Numbered from the stretch's first letter, positions 11,561 through 25,934 are shown. The stretch: 64,000 nt of DNA from Brassica napus (GCF_020379485.1 NC_063452.1:34371608-34435607), one strand, 5' to 3'. Numbers and translations: made by a program. The notes: generated by a model not told the origin, from the letters alone.

Positions 11561-14500
11561 TTGATTTGGATACATAAAGTAGTGGACAATCACCAGGAAG
11601 TTGAATAAATTTCATAGGAGTTAGGATGAAGAAGCTATCCCACTTTCAAAGCAAGGGATCCCAGTTTTCCTGTTTGGGAAAATGACAACTTCTTCGTCAT
11701 TCTAATCAAACCAGGATGAATCGCGATGTAAGAAGCTTGATTTGGATACATAAAGTAGTGGACAATCACCAGGAAGTTGAATAATTTCATAGGAGTTAGG
11801 ATGAAGAAGCTATCCCACTTTCAAAGCAAGGGATCCCAGTTTTCCTGTTTGGGAAAATGACAACTTCTTCGTCATTCTAATCAAACCAGGATGAATCGCG
11901 ATGTAAGAAGCTTGATTTGGATACATAAAGTAGTGGAGAATCACCAGGAAGTTGAATAAATCTCATAGGAGTTAGGATGAAGAAGGTATCCAACTTTCAA
12001 AGCAAGGGATCCCAGTTTTCCTGTTTGGGAAATGACAACTTCTTCGTCATTCTAATCAAACCAGGATGAATCACGGTGTAAGAAGCTTGATCTAGATACA
12101 TAATGTAGTGGATAATCACCAGGAAGTTGAATAAATCTCATAGGAGTTAGGATGAAGAAGCTATCCCACTTTCAAAGCAAGGGATCCCAGTTTTCCTGTT
12201 TGGGAATATGACAACTTCTTCGTCATTCTAATCAAACCAGGATGAATCAGATGTAAGAAGCTTGATTTGGATACATAAGTAGTGGACAATCACCAGGAAG
12301 TTGAATAAATCTCATAGGAGTTAGGATGAAGAAGCTATCCCACTTTCAAAGCAAGGGATCCCAGTTTTCCTGTTTGGAAAATGACAACTTCTTCGTCATT
12401 CTAATCAAACCAGGATGAATCACGGTGTAAGAAGCCTGATTTGGATACATAATGTAGTGGAGAATCACCAGGAAGTTCAATAAATCTAATAGGAGTTAGG
12501 ATGAAGAAGCTATCCCACTTTCAAAGCAAGGGATCCCAGTTTTCCTGTTTGGGAATATGACAACTTCTTCGTCATTCTAATCAAACCAGGATGAGTCAGA
12601 ATGTAAGAAGCTTAATTTGGATACATTAAGTAGTGGACAATCACCAGGAAGTTGAATAAATTTCATAGGAGTTAGGATGAAGAAGCTATCCCACTTTCAA
12701 AGCAAGGGATCCCAGTTTTCCTGTTTGGGAAAATGACAACTTCTTCGTCATTCTAATCAAACCAGGATGAATCGCGATGTAAGAAGCTTGATTTGGATAC
12801 ATAAAGTAGTGGAGAATCACCAGGAAGTTGAATAAATCTCATAGGAGTTAGGATGAAGAAGCTATCCCACTTTCAAAGCAAGGGATCCCAGTTTTCCTGT
12901 TTGGGAAAATGACAACTTCTTCGTCATTCTAATCAAACCAGGATGAATCACGGTGTAAGAAGCTTGATTTGGATACATAAAGTAGTGGAGAATCACCAGG
13001 AAGTTGAATAAATCTCATAGGAGTTAGGATGAAGAAGCTATCCCACTTTCAAAGCAAGGGATCCCAGTTTTCCTGTTTGGGAATATGACAACTTCTTCGT
13101 CATTCTAATAAAACCAGGATGAGTCAGAATGTAAGAAGTTTAATTTGGATACATTAAGTAGTGGTCAATCACCAGGAAGTTGAATAAATCTCATAGGAGT
13201 TAGGATGAAGAAGCTATCCCACTTTCAAAGCAAGGGATCCCAGTTTTCCTGTTTGGAAATGACAACTTCTTCGTCATTCTAATCAAACCAGGATGAATCA
13301 CGGTGTAAGAAGCTTGATTTGGATACATAAAGTAGTGGAGAATCACCAGGAAGTTGAATAAATCTCATAGGAGTTAGGATGAAGAAGCTATCCCACTTTC
13401 AAAGCAAGGGATCCCAGTTTTCCTGTTTGGGAATATGACAACTTCTTCGTCATTCTAATCAAACCAGGATGAGTCACGATGTAAGAAGCTTGATTTGGAT
13501 ACATAAAGTAGTGGACAATCACCAGGAAGTTGAATAAATTTCATAGGAGTTAGGATGAAGAAGCTATCCCACTTTCAAAGCAAGGGATCCCAGTTTTCCT
13601 GTTTGGGAAAATGACAACTTCTTCGTTAGTCTAATCAAACCAGAATGAATCGCGATGTAAGATGCTTGATTTGGATACATAAAGTAGTGGAGATCACCAG
13701 GAAGTTGAATAAATCTCATAGGAGTTAGGATGAAGAAGCTATCCCACTTTCAAAGCAAGGGATCCCAGTTTTCCTGTTTGGGAATATGACAACTTCTTCG
13801 TCATTCTAATCAAACCAGGATGAATCGGATGTAAGAAGCTTGATTTGGATACATAAAGTAGTGGACAATCACCAGGAAGTTGAATAAATTCATAGGAGTT
13901 AGGATGAAGAAGCTATCCCACTTTCAAAGCAAGGGATCCCAGTTTTCCTGTTTGGGAAAATGACAACTTCTTCGTCATTCTAATCAAACCAGGATGAATC
14001 GCGATGTAAGAAGCTTGATTTGGATACATAAAGTAGTGGAATCACCAGGAAGTTGAATAAATCTCATAGGAGTTAGGATGAAGAAGCTATCCCACTTTCA
14101 AAGCAAGGGATCCCAGTTTTCCTGTTTGGGAAAATGACAACTTCTTCGTCATTCTAATCAAACCAGGATGAATCGCGATGTAAGAAGCTTGATTTGGATA
14201 CATAAAGTAGTGGACAATCACCAGGAAGTTGAATAAATTTCATAGGAGTTAGGATGAAGAAGCTATCCCACTTTCAAAGCAAGGGATCCCAGTTTTCCTG
14301 TTTGGGAAAATGACAACTTCTTCGTCATTCTAATCAAACCAGGATGAATCGCGATGTAAGAAGCTTGATTTGGATACATAAAGTAGTGGAGATCACCAGG
14401 AAGTTGAATAAATCTCATAGGAGTTAGGATGAAGAAGCTATCCCACTTTCAAAGCAAGGGATCCCATTTTCTGTTTGGGAATATGACAACTTCTTCGTCA

Positions 14501-14887
14501 TTCTAATCAAACCAGGATGAGTCGGATGTAAGAAGCTTGATTGGATACATAAAGTAGTGGACAATCACCAGGAAGTTGAATAAATTTCATAGGAGTTAGG
14601 ATGAAGAAGCTATCCCACTTTCAAAGCAAGGGATCCTAGTTTTCCTGTTTGGGAAAATGACAACTTCTTCGTCATTCTAATCAAACCAGGATGAATCGCG
14701 ATGTAAGAATCTTGATTTGGATACATAAAGTAGTGGAGAATCACCAGGAAGTTGAATAAATCTCATAGGAGTTAGGATGAAGAAGCTATCCCACTTTCAA
14801 AGCAAGGGATCCCAGTTTTCCTGTTTGGGAAAATGACAACTTCTTCGTCATTCTAATCAAACCAGGATGAATCGCGATGTAAGATGC

Positions 14888-16117
14888 TTGATTTGGATAC
14901 ATAAATAGTGGAGACTCACCAGGAAGTTGAATAAATGTCATAGGAGTTAGGATGAAGAAGCTATCCCACTTTCAAAGCAAGGGATCCCAGTTTTCCTGTT
15001 TGGGAATATGACAACTTCTTCGTCATTCTAATCAAACCAGGATGAGTCAGGATGTAAGAAGCTTGATTTGGATACATAAAGTAGTGGACAATCACCAGAA
15101 AGTTGAATAAATTTCATAGGAGTTAGGATGAAGAAGCTATCCAACTTTCAAAGCAAGGGATCCCAGTTTTCCTGTTTGGGAAAATGACAACTTCTTCGTC
15201 ATTCTAATCAAACCAGGATGAATCGCGATGTAAGAAGCTTGATTTGGATACATAAAGTAGTGGAGAATCACCAGGAAGTTGAATAAATCTCATAGGAGTT
15301 AGGATGAAGAAGCTATCCCACTTTCAAAGCAAGGGATCCCAGTTTTCCTGTTTGGGAAAATGACAACTTCTTCGTCATTCTAATCAAACCAGGATGAATC
15401 ACGGTGTAAGAAGCTTGATTTGGATACATAAAGTAGTGGAGAATCACCAGGAAGTTGAATAAATTCATAGGAGTTAGGATGAAGAAGCTATCCCACTTTC
15501 AAAGCAAGGGATCCCAGTTTTCCTGTTTGGGAATATGACAACTTCTTCGTCATTCTAATCAAACCAGGATGAGTCGCGATGTAAGAATCTTGATTTGGAT
15601 ACATAAAGTAGTGGAGAATCACCAAAAAGTTGAATAAATCTCATAGGAGTTAGGATGAAGAAGCTATCCCACTGTCAAATCAGGTGATCCCAGTTTTCCT
15701 GTTTGGGAATATGACAACTTCTTCGTCATTCTAATCAAACCAGGATGAATCACGGTGTAAGAAGCTTGATTTGGATACATAATGTAGTGGAGAATCACCA
15801 GGAAGTTGAATAAATCTCATAGGAGTTAGGATGAAGAAGCTATCCCACTTTCAAAGCAAGGGATCCCAGTTTTCCTGTTTGGGAATATGACAACTTTTTC
15901 GTCATTCTAATCAAACCAGGATGAGTCGGGATGTAAGAAGCTTGATTTGGATACATAAAGTAGTGGACAATCACCAGGAAGTTGAATAAATTTCATAGGA
16001 GTTAGGATGAAGAAGCTATCCCACTTTCAAAGCAAGGGATCCCAGTTTTCCTGTTTGGGAAAATGACAACTTCTTCGTTATTCTAATCAAACCAGGATGA
16101 ATCACGATATAAGAAGC
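14888..16117 (+). repeat. 11-monomer higher-order repeat, last seven monomers
   Basis: It opens with a GGAGACTC/TGTCATAGG monomer ending in GAGTCAGG (15043), which is monomer 5 of the unit, and ends with the GATATA-tail monomer (16106). Between them is a CACCAAAAAGTT monomer near 15628 with CTGTCAAATCAGGTGATCC. The upstream four monomers do not fit the unit. It joins directly to the leading part of the next copy. Confidence 0.6.
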
Positions 16118-17516
16118 TTGATTTGGATACATAAAGTAGTGGACAATCACCAGGAAGTTGAATAAATGTTATAGGAGTTAGGATGAAGAAGCTATCCCAC
16201 TTTCAAAGCAAGGGATCCCAGTTTTCCTGTTTGGGAATATGACAACTTCTTCGTCATTCTAATCAAACCAGGATGTCGCGATGTAAGAAGCTTGATTTGG
16301 ATACATAAGTAGTGGAGAATCACCAGGAAGTTGAATAAATCTCATAGAGTTAGGATGAAGAAGCTATCCCACTTTCAAAGCAGGGATCCCAGTTTTCCTG
16401 TTTGGGAATATGACAACTTTTTCGTCATTCTAATCAAACCAGGATGAATCACGGTGTAAGAAGCTTGATTTGGATACATAAAGTAGTGGAGAATCACCAG
16501 GAAGTTGAATAAATCTCATAGGAGTTAGGATGAAGAAGCTATCCCACTTTCAAAGCAAGGGATCCCAATTTTCCTGTTTGGGAATATGACAACTTCTTCG
16601 TCATTCTAATCAAACCAGGATGAGTCGGGATGTAAGAAGCTTAATTTGGATACATAAAGTAGTGGACAATCACCAGGAAGTTGAATAAATTCATAGGAGT
16701 TAGGATGAAGAAGCTATCCCACTTTCAAAGCAAGGGATCCCAGTTTCCTGTTTGGGAAAATGACAACTTCTTCGTCATTCTAATCAAACCAGGATGAATC
16801 GCGATGTAAGATGCTTGATTTGGATACATAAAATAGTGGAGACCAACCAGGTATTTGAATAAATGTCATAGGAGTTAGGATGAAGAAGCTATCCCACTTT
16901 CAAAGCAAGGGATCCCATTTTCCTGTTTGGGAATATGACAACTTCTTCGTCATTCTAATCAAACCAGGATGAGTCAGGATGTAAGAAGCTTGATTTGGAT
17001 ACATAAAGTAGTGGACAATCACCAGAAAGTTGAATAAATTTCATAGGAGTTAGGATGAAGAAGCTATCCCACTTTCAAAGCAAGGGATCCCAGTTTTCCT
17101 GTTTGGGAAAATGACAACTTCTTCGTCATTCTAATCAAACCAGGATGAATCGCGATGTAAGAAGCTTGATTTGGATACATAAAGTAGTGGGACTCACCAG
17201 GAAGTTGAATAAATCTCATAGGAGTTAGGATGAAGAAGCTATCCCACTTTCAAAGCAAGGGATCCCAGTTTTCCTGTTTGGGAAAATGACAACTTCTTCG
17301 TCATTCTAATCAAACCAGGATGAATCACGATGTAAGAAGCTTGATTTGGATACATAAAGTAGTGGAGAATCACCAGGAAGTTGAATAAATCTCATAGGAG
17401 TTAGGATGAAGAAGCTATCCCACTTTCAAAGCAAGGGATCCCAATTTTCCTGTTTGGGAATATGACAACTTCTTCGTCATTCTAATCAAACCAGGATGAG
17501 TCAGAATGTAAGAAGC
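16118..17516 (+). repeat. 11-monomer higher-order repeat, first eight monomers
   Basis: It begins with a TGTTATAGG monomer exactly 5957 bp after the one at 10161 and 5957 bp before the one at 22075. GAGTCAGG at 16971 is 1928 bp from that at 15043. The monomer at 16815 has a divergent GGAGACCAACCAGG segment. After 17516 the order no longer follows the unit. Confidence 0.6.
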
Positions 17517-20500
17517 TTAATTTGGATACATTAAGTAGTGGACAATCACCAGGAAGTTGAATAAATTTCATAGGAGTTAGGATGAAGAAGCTATCCCACT
17601 TTCAAAGCAAGGGATCCCAGTTTTCCTGTTTGGGAAAATGACAACTTCTTCGTCATTCTAATCAAACCAGGATGAATCGCGATGTAAGAAGCTTGATTTG
17701 GATACATAAAGTAGTGGAGAATCACCAGGAAGTTGAATAAATCTCATAGGAGTTAGGATGAAGAAGCTATCCCACTTTCAAAGCAAGGGATCCCAGTTTT
17801 CCTGTTTGGGAATATGACAACTTCTTCGTCATTCTAATCAAACCAGGATGAGTCGGATGTAAGAAGCTTGATTTGGATACATAAAGTAGTGGACAATCAC
17901 CAGGAAGTTGAATAAATTTCATAGGAGTTAGGATGAAGAAGCTATCCCACTTTCAAAGCAAGGGATCCCAGTTTTCCTGTTTGGGAAAATGACAACTTCT
18001 TCGTCATTCTAATCAAACCAGGATGAATCGCGATGTAAGAAGCTTGATTTGGATACATAAAGTAGTGGAGACTCACCAGGAAGTTGAATAAATCTCATAG
18101 GAGTTAGGATGAAGAAGCTATCCCACTTTCAAAGCAAGGGATCCCAGTTTTCCTGTTTGGGAAAATGACAACTTCTTCGTCATTCTAATCAAACCAGGAT
18201 GAATCACGGTGTAAGAAGCTTGATTTGGATACATAAAGTAGTGGAGAATCACCAGGAAGTTGAATAAATCTCATAGGAGTTAGGATGAAGAAGCTATCCC
18301 ACTTTCAAAGCAAGGGATCCCATTTTCCTGTTTGGAATATGACAACTTCTTCGTCATTCTAATCAAACCAGGATGAGTCAGAATGTAAGAAGCTTGATTT
18401 GGATACATAAAGTAGTGGACAATCACCAGGAAGTTGAATAAATTTCATAGGAGTTAGGATGAAGAAGCTATCCCACTTTCAAAGCAAGGGATCCCAGTTT
18501 TCCTGTTTGGGAAAATGACAACTTCTTCGTCATTCTAATCAAACCAGGATGAATCGCGATGTAAGAAGCTTGATTTGGATACATAAAGTAGTGGAGAATC
18601 ACCAGGAAGTTGAATAAATCTCATAGGAGTTAGGATGAAGAAGCTATCCCACTTTCAAAGCAAGGGATCCTAGTTTTCTTGTTTGGGAATATGACAACTT
18701 CTTCGTCATTCTAATCAAACCAGGATGAGTCGGATGTAAGAAGCTTGATTTGGATACATAAAGTAGTGGACAATCACCAGGAAGTTGAATAAATCTCATA
18801 GGAGTTAGGATGAAGAAGCTATCCCACTTTCAAAGCAAGGGATCCCAGTTTTCCTGTTGGGAAAATGACAACTTCTTCGTCATTCTAATCAAACCAGGAT
18901 GAATCGCGATGTAAGAAGCTTGATTTGGATACATAAAGTAGTGGAGAATCACCAGGAAGTTGAATAAATTTCATAGGAGTTAGGATGAAGAAGCTATCCC
19001 ACTTTCAAAGCAAGGGATCCCAGTTTTCCTGTTTGGGAAAATGACAACTTCTTCGTCATTCTAATCAAACCAGGATGAATCACGATGTAAGAAGCTTGAT
19101 TTGGATACATAAAGTAGTGGACAATCACCAGGAAGTTGAATAAATCTCATAGGAGTTAGGATGAAGAAGCTATCCCACTTTCAAAGCAAGGGATCCCAGT
19201 TTCCTGTTTGGGAATATGACAACTTCTTCGTCATTCTAATCAAACCAGGATGAGTCGCGATGTAAGAAGCTTGATTTGGATACATAAGGTAGTGGAGAAT
19301 CACCAGGAAGTTGAATAAATCTCATAGGAGTTAGGATGAAGAAGCTATCCCACTTTCAAAGCAGGGATCCCAGTTTTCCTGTTTGGGAAATATGACAACT
19401 TCTTCGTCATTCTAATCAAACCAGGATGAATCACGGTGTAAGAAGCTTGATTTGGATACATAAAGTAGTGGAGAATCACCAGGAAGTTGAATAAATCTCA
19501 TAGGAGTTAGGATGAAGAAGCTATCCCACTTTCAAAGCAAGGGATCCCAGTTTCCTGTTTGGAATATGACAACTTCTTCGTCATTCTAATCAAACCAGGA
19601 TGAATCGCGATGTAAGAAGCTTGATTTGGATACATAAAGTAGTGGACAATCACCAGGAAGTTGAATAAATTTCATAGGAGTTAGGATGAAGAAGCTATCC
19701 CACTTTCAAAGCAAGGGATCCCAGTTTTCCTGTTTGGAAAAATGACAACTTCTTCATTATTCTAATCAAACCAGTATGAATCACGATGTAAGAAGCTTGA
19801 TTTGGATACATAAAGTAGTGGACAATCACCAGGAAGTTGAATAAATTCATAGGAGTTAGGATGAAGAAGCTATCCCACTTTCAAAGCAAGGGATCCCAGT
19901 TTTCCTGTTTGGGAATATGACAACTTCTTCGTCATTTTAATCAAACCAGGATGAGTCGCGATGTAAGACTCTTGATTTGGATACATAAGGTAGTGGAGAA
20001 TCACCAAAAAGTTCAATAAATCTCATAGGAAGGATGAAGAAGCTATCCCACTTTCAAAGCAGGGATCCCAGTTTTCTGTTTGGGAATATGACAACTTCTT
20101 CGTCATTCTAATCAAACCAGGATGAATCACGGTGTAAGAAGCTTGATTTGGATACATAAAGTAGTGGAGAATCACCAGGAAGTTGAATAAATCTCATAGG
20201 AGTTAGGATGAAGAAGCTATCCCACTTTCAAAGCAAGGGATCCCAGTTTTCCTGTTTGGGAATATGACAACTTCTTCGTCATTCTAATCAAACCAGGATG
20301 AGTCGGGATGTAAGAAGCTTGATTTGGATACATAAAGTAGTGGACAATCACCAGGAAGTTGAATAAATTTCATAGGAGTTAGGATGAAGAAGCTATCCCA
20401 CTTTCAAAGCAAGGGATCCCAGTTTTCCTGTTTGGGAAAATGACAACTTCTTCGTCATTCTAATCAAACCAGGATGAATCGCGATGTAAGAAGCTTGATT

Positions 20501-21374
20501 TGGATACATAAAGTAGTGGAGACTCACCAGGAAGTTGAATAAATCTCATAGGAGTTAGGATGAAGAAGCTATCCCACTTTCAAAGCAAGGGATCCCAGTT
20601 TTCCTGTTTGGGAAAATGACAACTTCTTCGTCATTCTAATCAAACCAGGATGAATCACGATGTAAGAAGCTTGATTTGGATACATAAAGTAGTGGAGAAT
20701 CACCAGGAAGTTGAATAAATCTCATAGGAGTTAGGATGAAGAAGCTATCCCACTTTCAAAGCAAGGGATCCCAGTTTTCCTGTTTGGGAATATGACAACT
20801 TCTTCGTCATTCTAATCAAACCAGGATGAGTCGCGATGTAAGAATCTTGATTTGGATACATAAAGTAGTGGAGAATCACCAGGAAGTTGAATAAATCTCA
20901 TAGGAGTTAGGATGAAGAAGCTATCCCACTTTCAAAGCAAGGGATCCCAGTTTTCCTGTTTGGGAAAAGACAACTTCTTCGTCATTCTAATCAAACCAGG
21001 ATGAATCACGGATGTAAGAAGCTTGATTTGGATACATAATGTAGTGGAGAATCACCAGGAAGTTGAATAAATCTCATAGGAGTTAGGATGAAGAAGCTAT
21101 CCCACTTTCAAAGCAAGGGATCCCAGTTTTCCTGTTTGGGAATATGACAACTTTTTCGTCATTCTAATCAAACCAGGATGAGTCGGGATGTAAGAAGCTT
21201 GATTTGGATACATAATGTAGTGGACAATCACCAGGAAGTTGAATAAATTTCATAGGAGTTAGGATGAAGAAGCTATCCCACTTTCAAAGCAAGGGATCCC
21301 AGTTTTCCTGTTTGGGAAAATGACAACTTCTTCGTCATTCTAATCAAACCAGGATGAATCACGGTGTAAGAAGC

Positions 21375-22074
21375 TTGATTTGGATACATAAAGTAGTGGA
21401 GAATCACCAGGAAGTTGAATAAATGTCATAGGAGTTAGGATGAAGAAGCTATCCCACTTTCAAAGCAAGGGATCCCAGTTTTCCTGTTTGGGAATATGAC
21501 AACTTCTTCGTCATTTTAATCAAACCAGGATGAGTCGCGATGTAAGACTCTTGATTTGGATACATAAGGTAGTGGAGAATCACCAAAAAGTTCAATAAAT
21601 CTCATAGAAGGATGAAGAAGCTATCCCACTGTTAAATCAGGTGATCCCAGTTTTTCTGTTTGGGAATAAGACAACTTCTTCGTCATTCTAATCAAACCAG
21701 GATGAATCACGGTGTAAGAAGCTTGATTTGGATACATAAAGTAGTGGAGAATCACCAGGAAGTTGAATAAATCTCATAGGAGTTAGGATGAAGAAGCTAT
21801 CCCACTTTCAAAGCAAGGGATCCCAGTTTTCCTGTTTGGGAATATGACAACTTCTTCGTCATTCTAATCAAACCAGGATGAGTCGGGATGTAAGAAGCTT
21901 GATTTGGATACATAAAGTAGTGGACAATCACCAGGAAGTTGAATAAATTTCATAGGAGTTAGGATGAAGAAGCTATCCCACTTTCAAAGCAAGGGATCCC
22001 AGTTTTCCTGTTTGGGAAAATGACAACTTCTTCGTTATTCTAATCAAACCAGTATGAATCACGATATAAGAAGC
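21375..22074 (+). repeat. 11-monomer higher-order repeat, last four monomers
   Basis: These four monomers match the end of the unit. The first has TGTCATAGG and ends in GACTCTTG. The second has CACCAAAAAGTTCAATAAAT, CATAGAAGGATG and CTGTTAAATCAGG. The third ends in GAGTCGGG. The fourth has AAAATGAC, CCAGTATGAATC and the GATATA tail (22063). They lead directly into the clearest tandem run of the unit. Confidence 0.55.
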
Positions 22075-24005
22075 TTGATTTGGATACATAAAGTAGTGGA
22101 CAATCACCAGGAAGTTGAATAAATGTTATAGGAGTAAGGATGAAGAAGCTATCCCACTTTCAAAGCAAGGGATCCCAGTTTTCCTGTTTGGGAATATGAC
22201 AACTTCTTCGTCATTTTAATCAAACCAGGATGAGTCGCGATGTAAGACTCTTGATTTGGATACATAAGGTAGTGGAGAATCACCAAAAAGTTCAATAAAT
22301 CTCATAGAAGGATGAAGAAGCTATCCCACTGTTAAATCAGGTGATCCCAGTTTTCCTGTTTGGGAATAAGACAACTTCTTCGTCATTCTAATCAAACCAG
22401 GATGAATCACGGTGTAAGAAGCTTGATTTGGATACATAATGTAGTGGAGAATCACCAGGAAGTTGAATAAATCTCATAGGAGTTAGGATGAAGAAGCTAT
22501 CCCACTTTCAAAGCAAGGGATCCCAATTTTCCTGTTTGGGAATATGACAACTTCTTCGTCATTCTAATCAAACCAGGATGAGTCGGGATGTAAGAAGCTT
22601 GATTTGGATACATAAAGTAGTGGACAATCACCAGAAAGTTGAATAAATTTCATAGGAGTTAGGATGAAGAAGCTATCCCACTTTCAAAGCAAGGGATCCC
22701 AGTTTTCCTGTTTGGGAAAATGACAACTTCTTCGTCATTCTAATCAAACCAGGATGAATCGCGATGTAAGAAGCTTGATTTGGATACATAAAGTAGTGGA
22801 GACTCACCAGGAAGTTGAATAAATGTCATAGGAGTTAGGATGAAGAAGCTATCCCACTTTCAAAGCAAGGGATCCCAGTTTTTTGTTTGGGAATATGACA
22901 ACTTCTTCGTCATTCTAATCAAACCAGGATGAGTCAGGATGTAAGAAGCTTGATTTGGATACATAAAGTAGTGGACAATCACCAGGAAGTTGAATAAATT
23001 TCATAGGAGTTAGGATGAAGAAGCTATCCCACTTTCAAAGCAAGGGATCCCAGTTTTCCTGTTTGGGAAAATGACAACTTCTTCGTCATTCTAATCAAAC
23101 CAGGATGAATCGCGATGTAAGAAGCTTGATTTGGATACATAAAGTAGTGGAGACTCACCAGGAAGTTGAATAAATCTCATAGGAGTTAGGATGAAGAAGC
23201 TATCCCACTTTCAAAGCAAGGGATCCCAATTTTCCTGTTTGGGAAAATGACAACTTCTTCGTCATTCTAATCAAACCAGGATGAATCACGGTGTAAGAAG
23301 CTTGATTTGGATACATAATGTAGTGGAGAATCACCAGGAAGTTGAATAAATCTCATAGGAGTTAGGATGAAGAAGCTATCCCACTTTCAAAGCAAGGGAT
23401 CCCAGTTTTCCTGTTTGGGAATATGACAACTTCTTCGTCATTCTAATCAAACCAGGATGAATCGCGATGTAAGAAGCTTGATTTGGATACATAAAGTAGT
23501 GGAGAATCACCAAAAAGTTCAATAAATCTCATAGGAGTTAGGATGAAGAAGCTATCCCACTGTCAAATCAGGTGATCCCAGTTTTCCTGTTTGGGAATAA
23601 GACAACTTCTTCGTCATTCTAATCAAACCAGGATGAATCACGGTGTAAGAAGCTTTATTTGGATACATAATGTAGTGGAGAATCACCAGGAAGTTGAATA
23701 AATCTCATAGGCGTTAGGATGAAGAAGCTATCCCACTTTCAAAGCAAGGGATCCCAGTTTTCCTGTTTGGGAATATGACAACTTCTTCGTCATTCTAATC
23801 AAACCAGGATGAGTCGGGATGTAAGAAGCTTGATTTGGATACATAAAGTAGTGGACAATCACCAGGAAGTTGAATAAATTTCATAGGAGTTAGGATGAAG
23901 AAGCTATCCCACTTTCAAAGCAAGGGATCCCAGTTTTCCTGTTTGGGAAAATGACAACTTCTTCGTTATTCTAATCAAACCAGGATGAATCACGATATAA
24001 GAAGC
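22075..24005 (+). repeat. 11-monomer higher-order repeat, tandem copy 1 (1931 bp)
   Basis: This is the best reference copy. Marker order: TGTTATAGG monomer ending GACTCTTG; CACCAAAAAGTTCAATAAAT with CATAGAAGGATG (22281-22315); GAGTCGGG; GAATCGCG; GGAGACTC/TGTCATAGG with a T-rich GTTTTTTG and GAGTCAGG (22931); GAATCGCG; GGAGACTC with GAATCACGG; GAATCGCG; a second CACCAAAAAGTTC unit (23511); GAGTCGGG; and the GATATA tail (23994). The next copy starts in register. Confidence 0.8.
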
Positions 24006-25934
24006 TTGATTTGGATACATAAAGTAGTGGACAATCACCAGGAAGTTGAATAAATCTTATAGGAGTTAGGATGAAGAAGCTATCCCACTTTCAAAGCAAG
24101 GGATCCCAGTTTTCCTGTTTGGGAATATGACAACTTCTTCGTCATTCTAATCAAACCAGGATGAGTCGCGATGTAAGAATCTTGATTTGGATACATAAAG
24201 TAGTGGAGAATCACCAGGAAGTTGAATAAATCTCATAGAAGGATGAAGAAGCTATCCCACTTTCAAAGCAGGGATCCCAGTTTTCATGTTTAGGAAAATG
24301 ATAACTTCTTCGTCATTCTAATCAAACCAGGATGAATCACGGTGTAAGAAGCTTGATTTGGATACATAAAGTAGTGGAGAATCACCAGGAAGTTGAATAA
24401 ATCTCATAGGAGTTAGGATGAAGAAGCTATCCCACTTTCAAAGCAAGGGATCCCATTTTCCTGTTTGGGAATATGACAACTTCTTCGTCATTCTAATCAA
24501 ACCAGGATGAGTCGGGATGTAAGAAGCTTGATTTGGATACATAAAGTAGTGGACAATCACCAGGAAGTTGAATAAATTTCATAGGAGTTAGGATGAAGAA
24601 GCTATCCCACTTTCAAAGCAAGGGATCCCAGTTTTCCTGTTTGGGAAAATGACAACTTCTTCGTCATTCTAATCAAACCAGGATGAATCGCGATGTAAGA
24701 AGCTTGATTTGGATACATAAAGTAGTGGAGACTCACCAGGAAGTTGAATAAATGTCATAGGAGTTAGGATGAAGAAGCTATCCCACTTTCAAAGCAAGGG
24801 ATTCCAATTTTTTTGTTTGGGAATATGACAACTTCTTCGTCATTCTAATCAAACCAGGATGAGTCAGGATGTAAGAAGCTTGATTTGGATACATAAAGTA
24901 GTGGACAATCACCAGAAAGTTGATTAAATTTCATAGGAGTTAGGATGAAGAAGCTATCCCACTTTCAAAGCAAGGGATCCCAGTTTTCCTGTTTGGGAAA
25001 ATGACAACTTCTTCGTCATTCTAATCAAACCAGGATGAATCGCGATGTAAGAAGCTTGATTTGGATACATAAAGTAGTGGAGAATCACCAGGAAGTTGAA
25101 TAAATCTCATAGGAGTTAGGATGAAGAAGCTATCCCACTTTCAAAGCAAGGGATCCCAGTTTTCCTGTTTGGGAAAATGACAACTTCTTCGTCATTCTAA
25201 TCAAACCAGGATGAATCACGGTGTAAGAAGCTTGATTTGGATACATAAAGTAGTGGAGAATCACCAGGAAGTTGAATAAATCTCATAGGAGTTAGGATGA
25301 AGAAGCTATCCCACTTTCAAAGCAAGGGATCCCAGTTTTCCTGTTTGGGAATATGACAACTTCTTCGTCATTCTAATCAAACCAGGATGAGTCGCGATGT
25401 AAGAAGCTTGATTTGGATACATAAGGTAGTGGACAATCACCAGGAAGTTGAATAAATTTCATAGGAGTTAGGATGAAGAAGCTATCCCACTTTCAAAGCA
25501 GGGATCCCAGTTTTCCTGTTTGGGAATATGACAACTTCTTCGTCATTCTAATCAAACCAGGATGAATCACGGTGTAAGAAGCTTGATTTGGATACATAAT
25601 GTAGTGGAGAATCACCAGGAAGTTGAATAAATCTCATAGGAGTTAGGATGAAGAAGCTATCCCACTTTCAAAGCAAGGGATCCCAGTTTTCCTGTTTGGG
25701 AATATGACAACTTCTTCGTCATTCTAATCAAACCAGGATGAATCGGGATGTAAGAAGCTTGATTTGGATACATAAAGTAGTGGACAATCACCAGGAAGTT
25801 GAATAAATTTCATAGGAGTTAGGATGAAGAAGCTATCCCACTTTCAAAGCAAGGGATCCCAGTTTTCCTGTTTGGGAAAATGACAACTTCTTCGTCATTC
25901 TAATCAAACCAGGATGAATCACGATATAAGAAGC
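24006..25934 (+). repeat. 11-monomer higher-order repeat, tandem copy 2 (1929 bp)
   Basis: It follows copy 1 in register. GAGTCAGG at 24861 is 1930 bp after that at 22931, and the GATATA tail at 25923 is 1929 bp after 23994. The shortened CATAGAAGGATG element recurs near 24233. Differences from copy 1 include GGAAGTTGAATAAAT instead of the AAAAAGTTC form in monomer 2, and plain monomers at positions 8 and 9. Confidence 0.8.
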
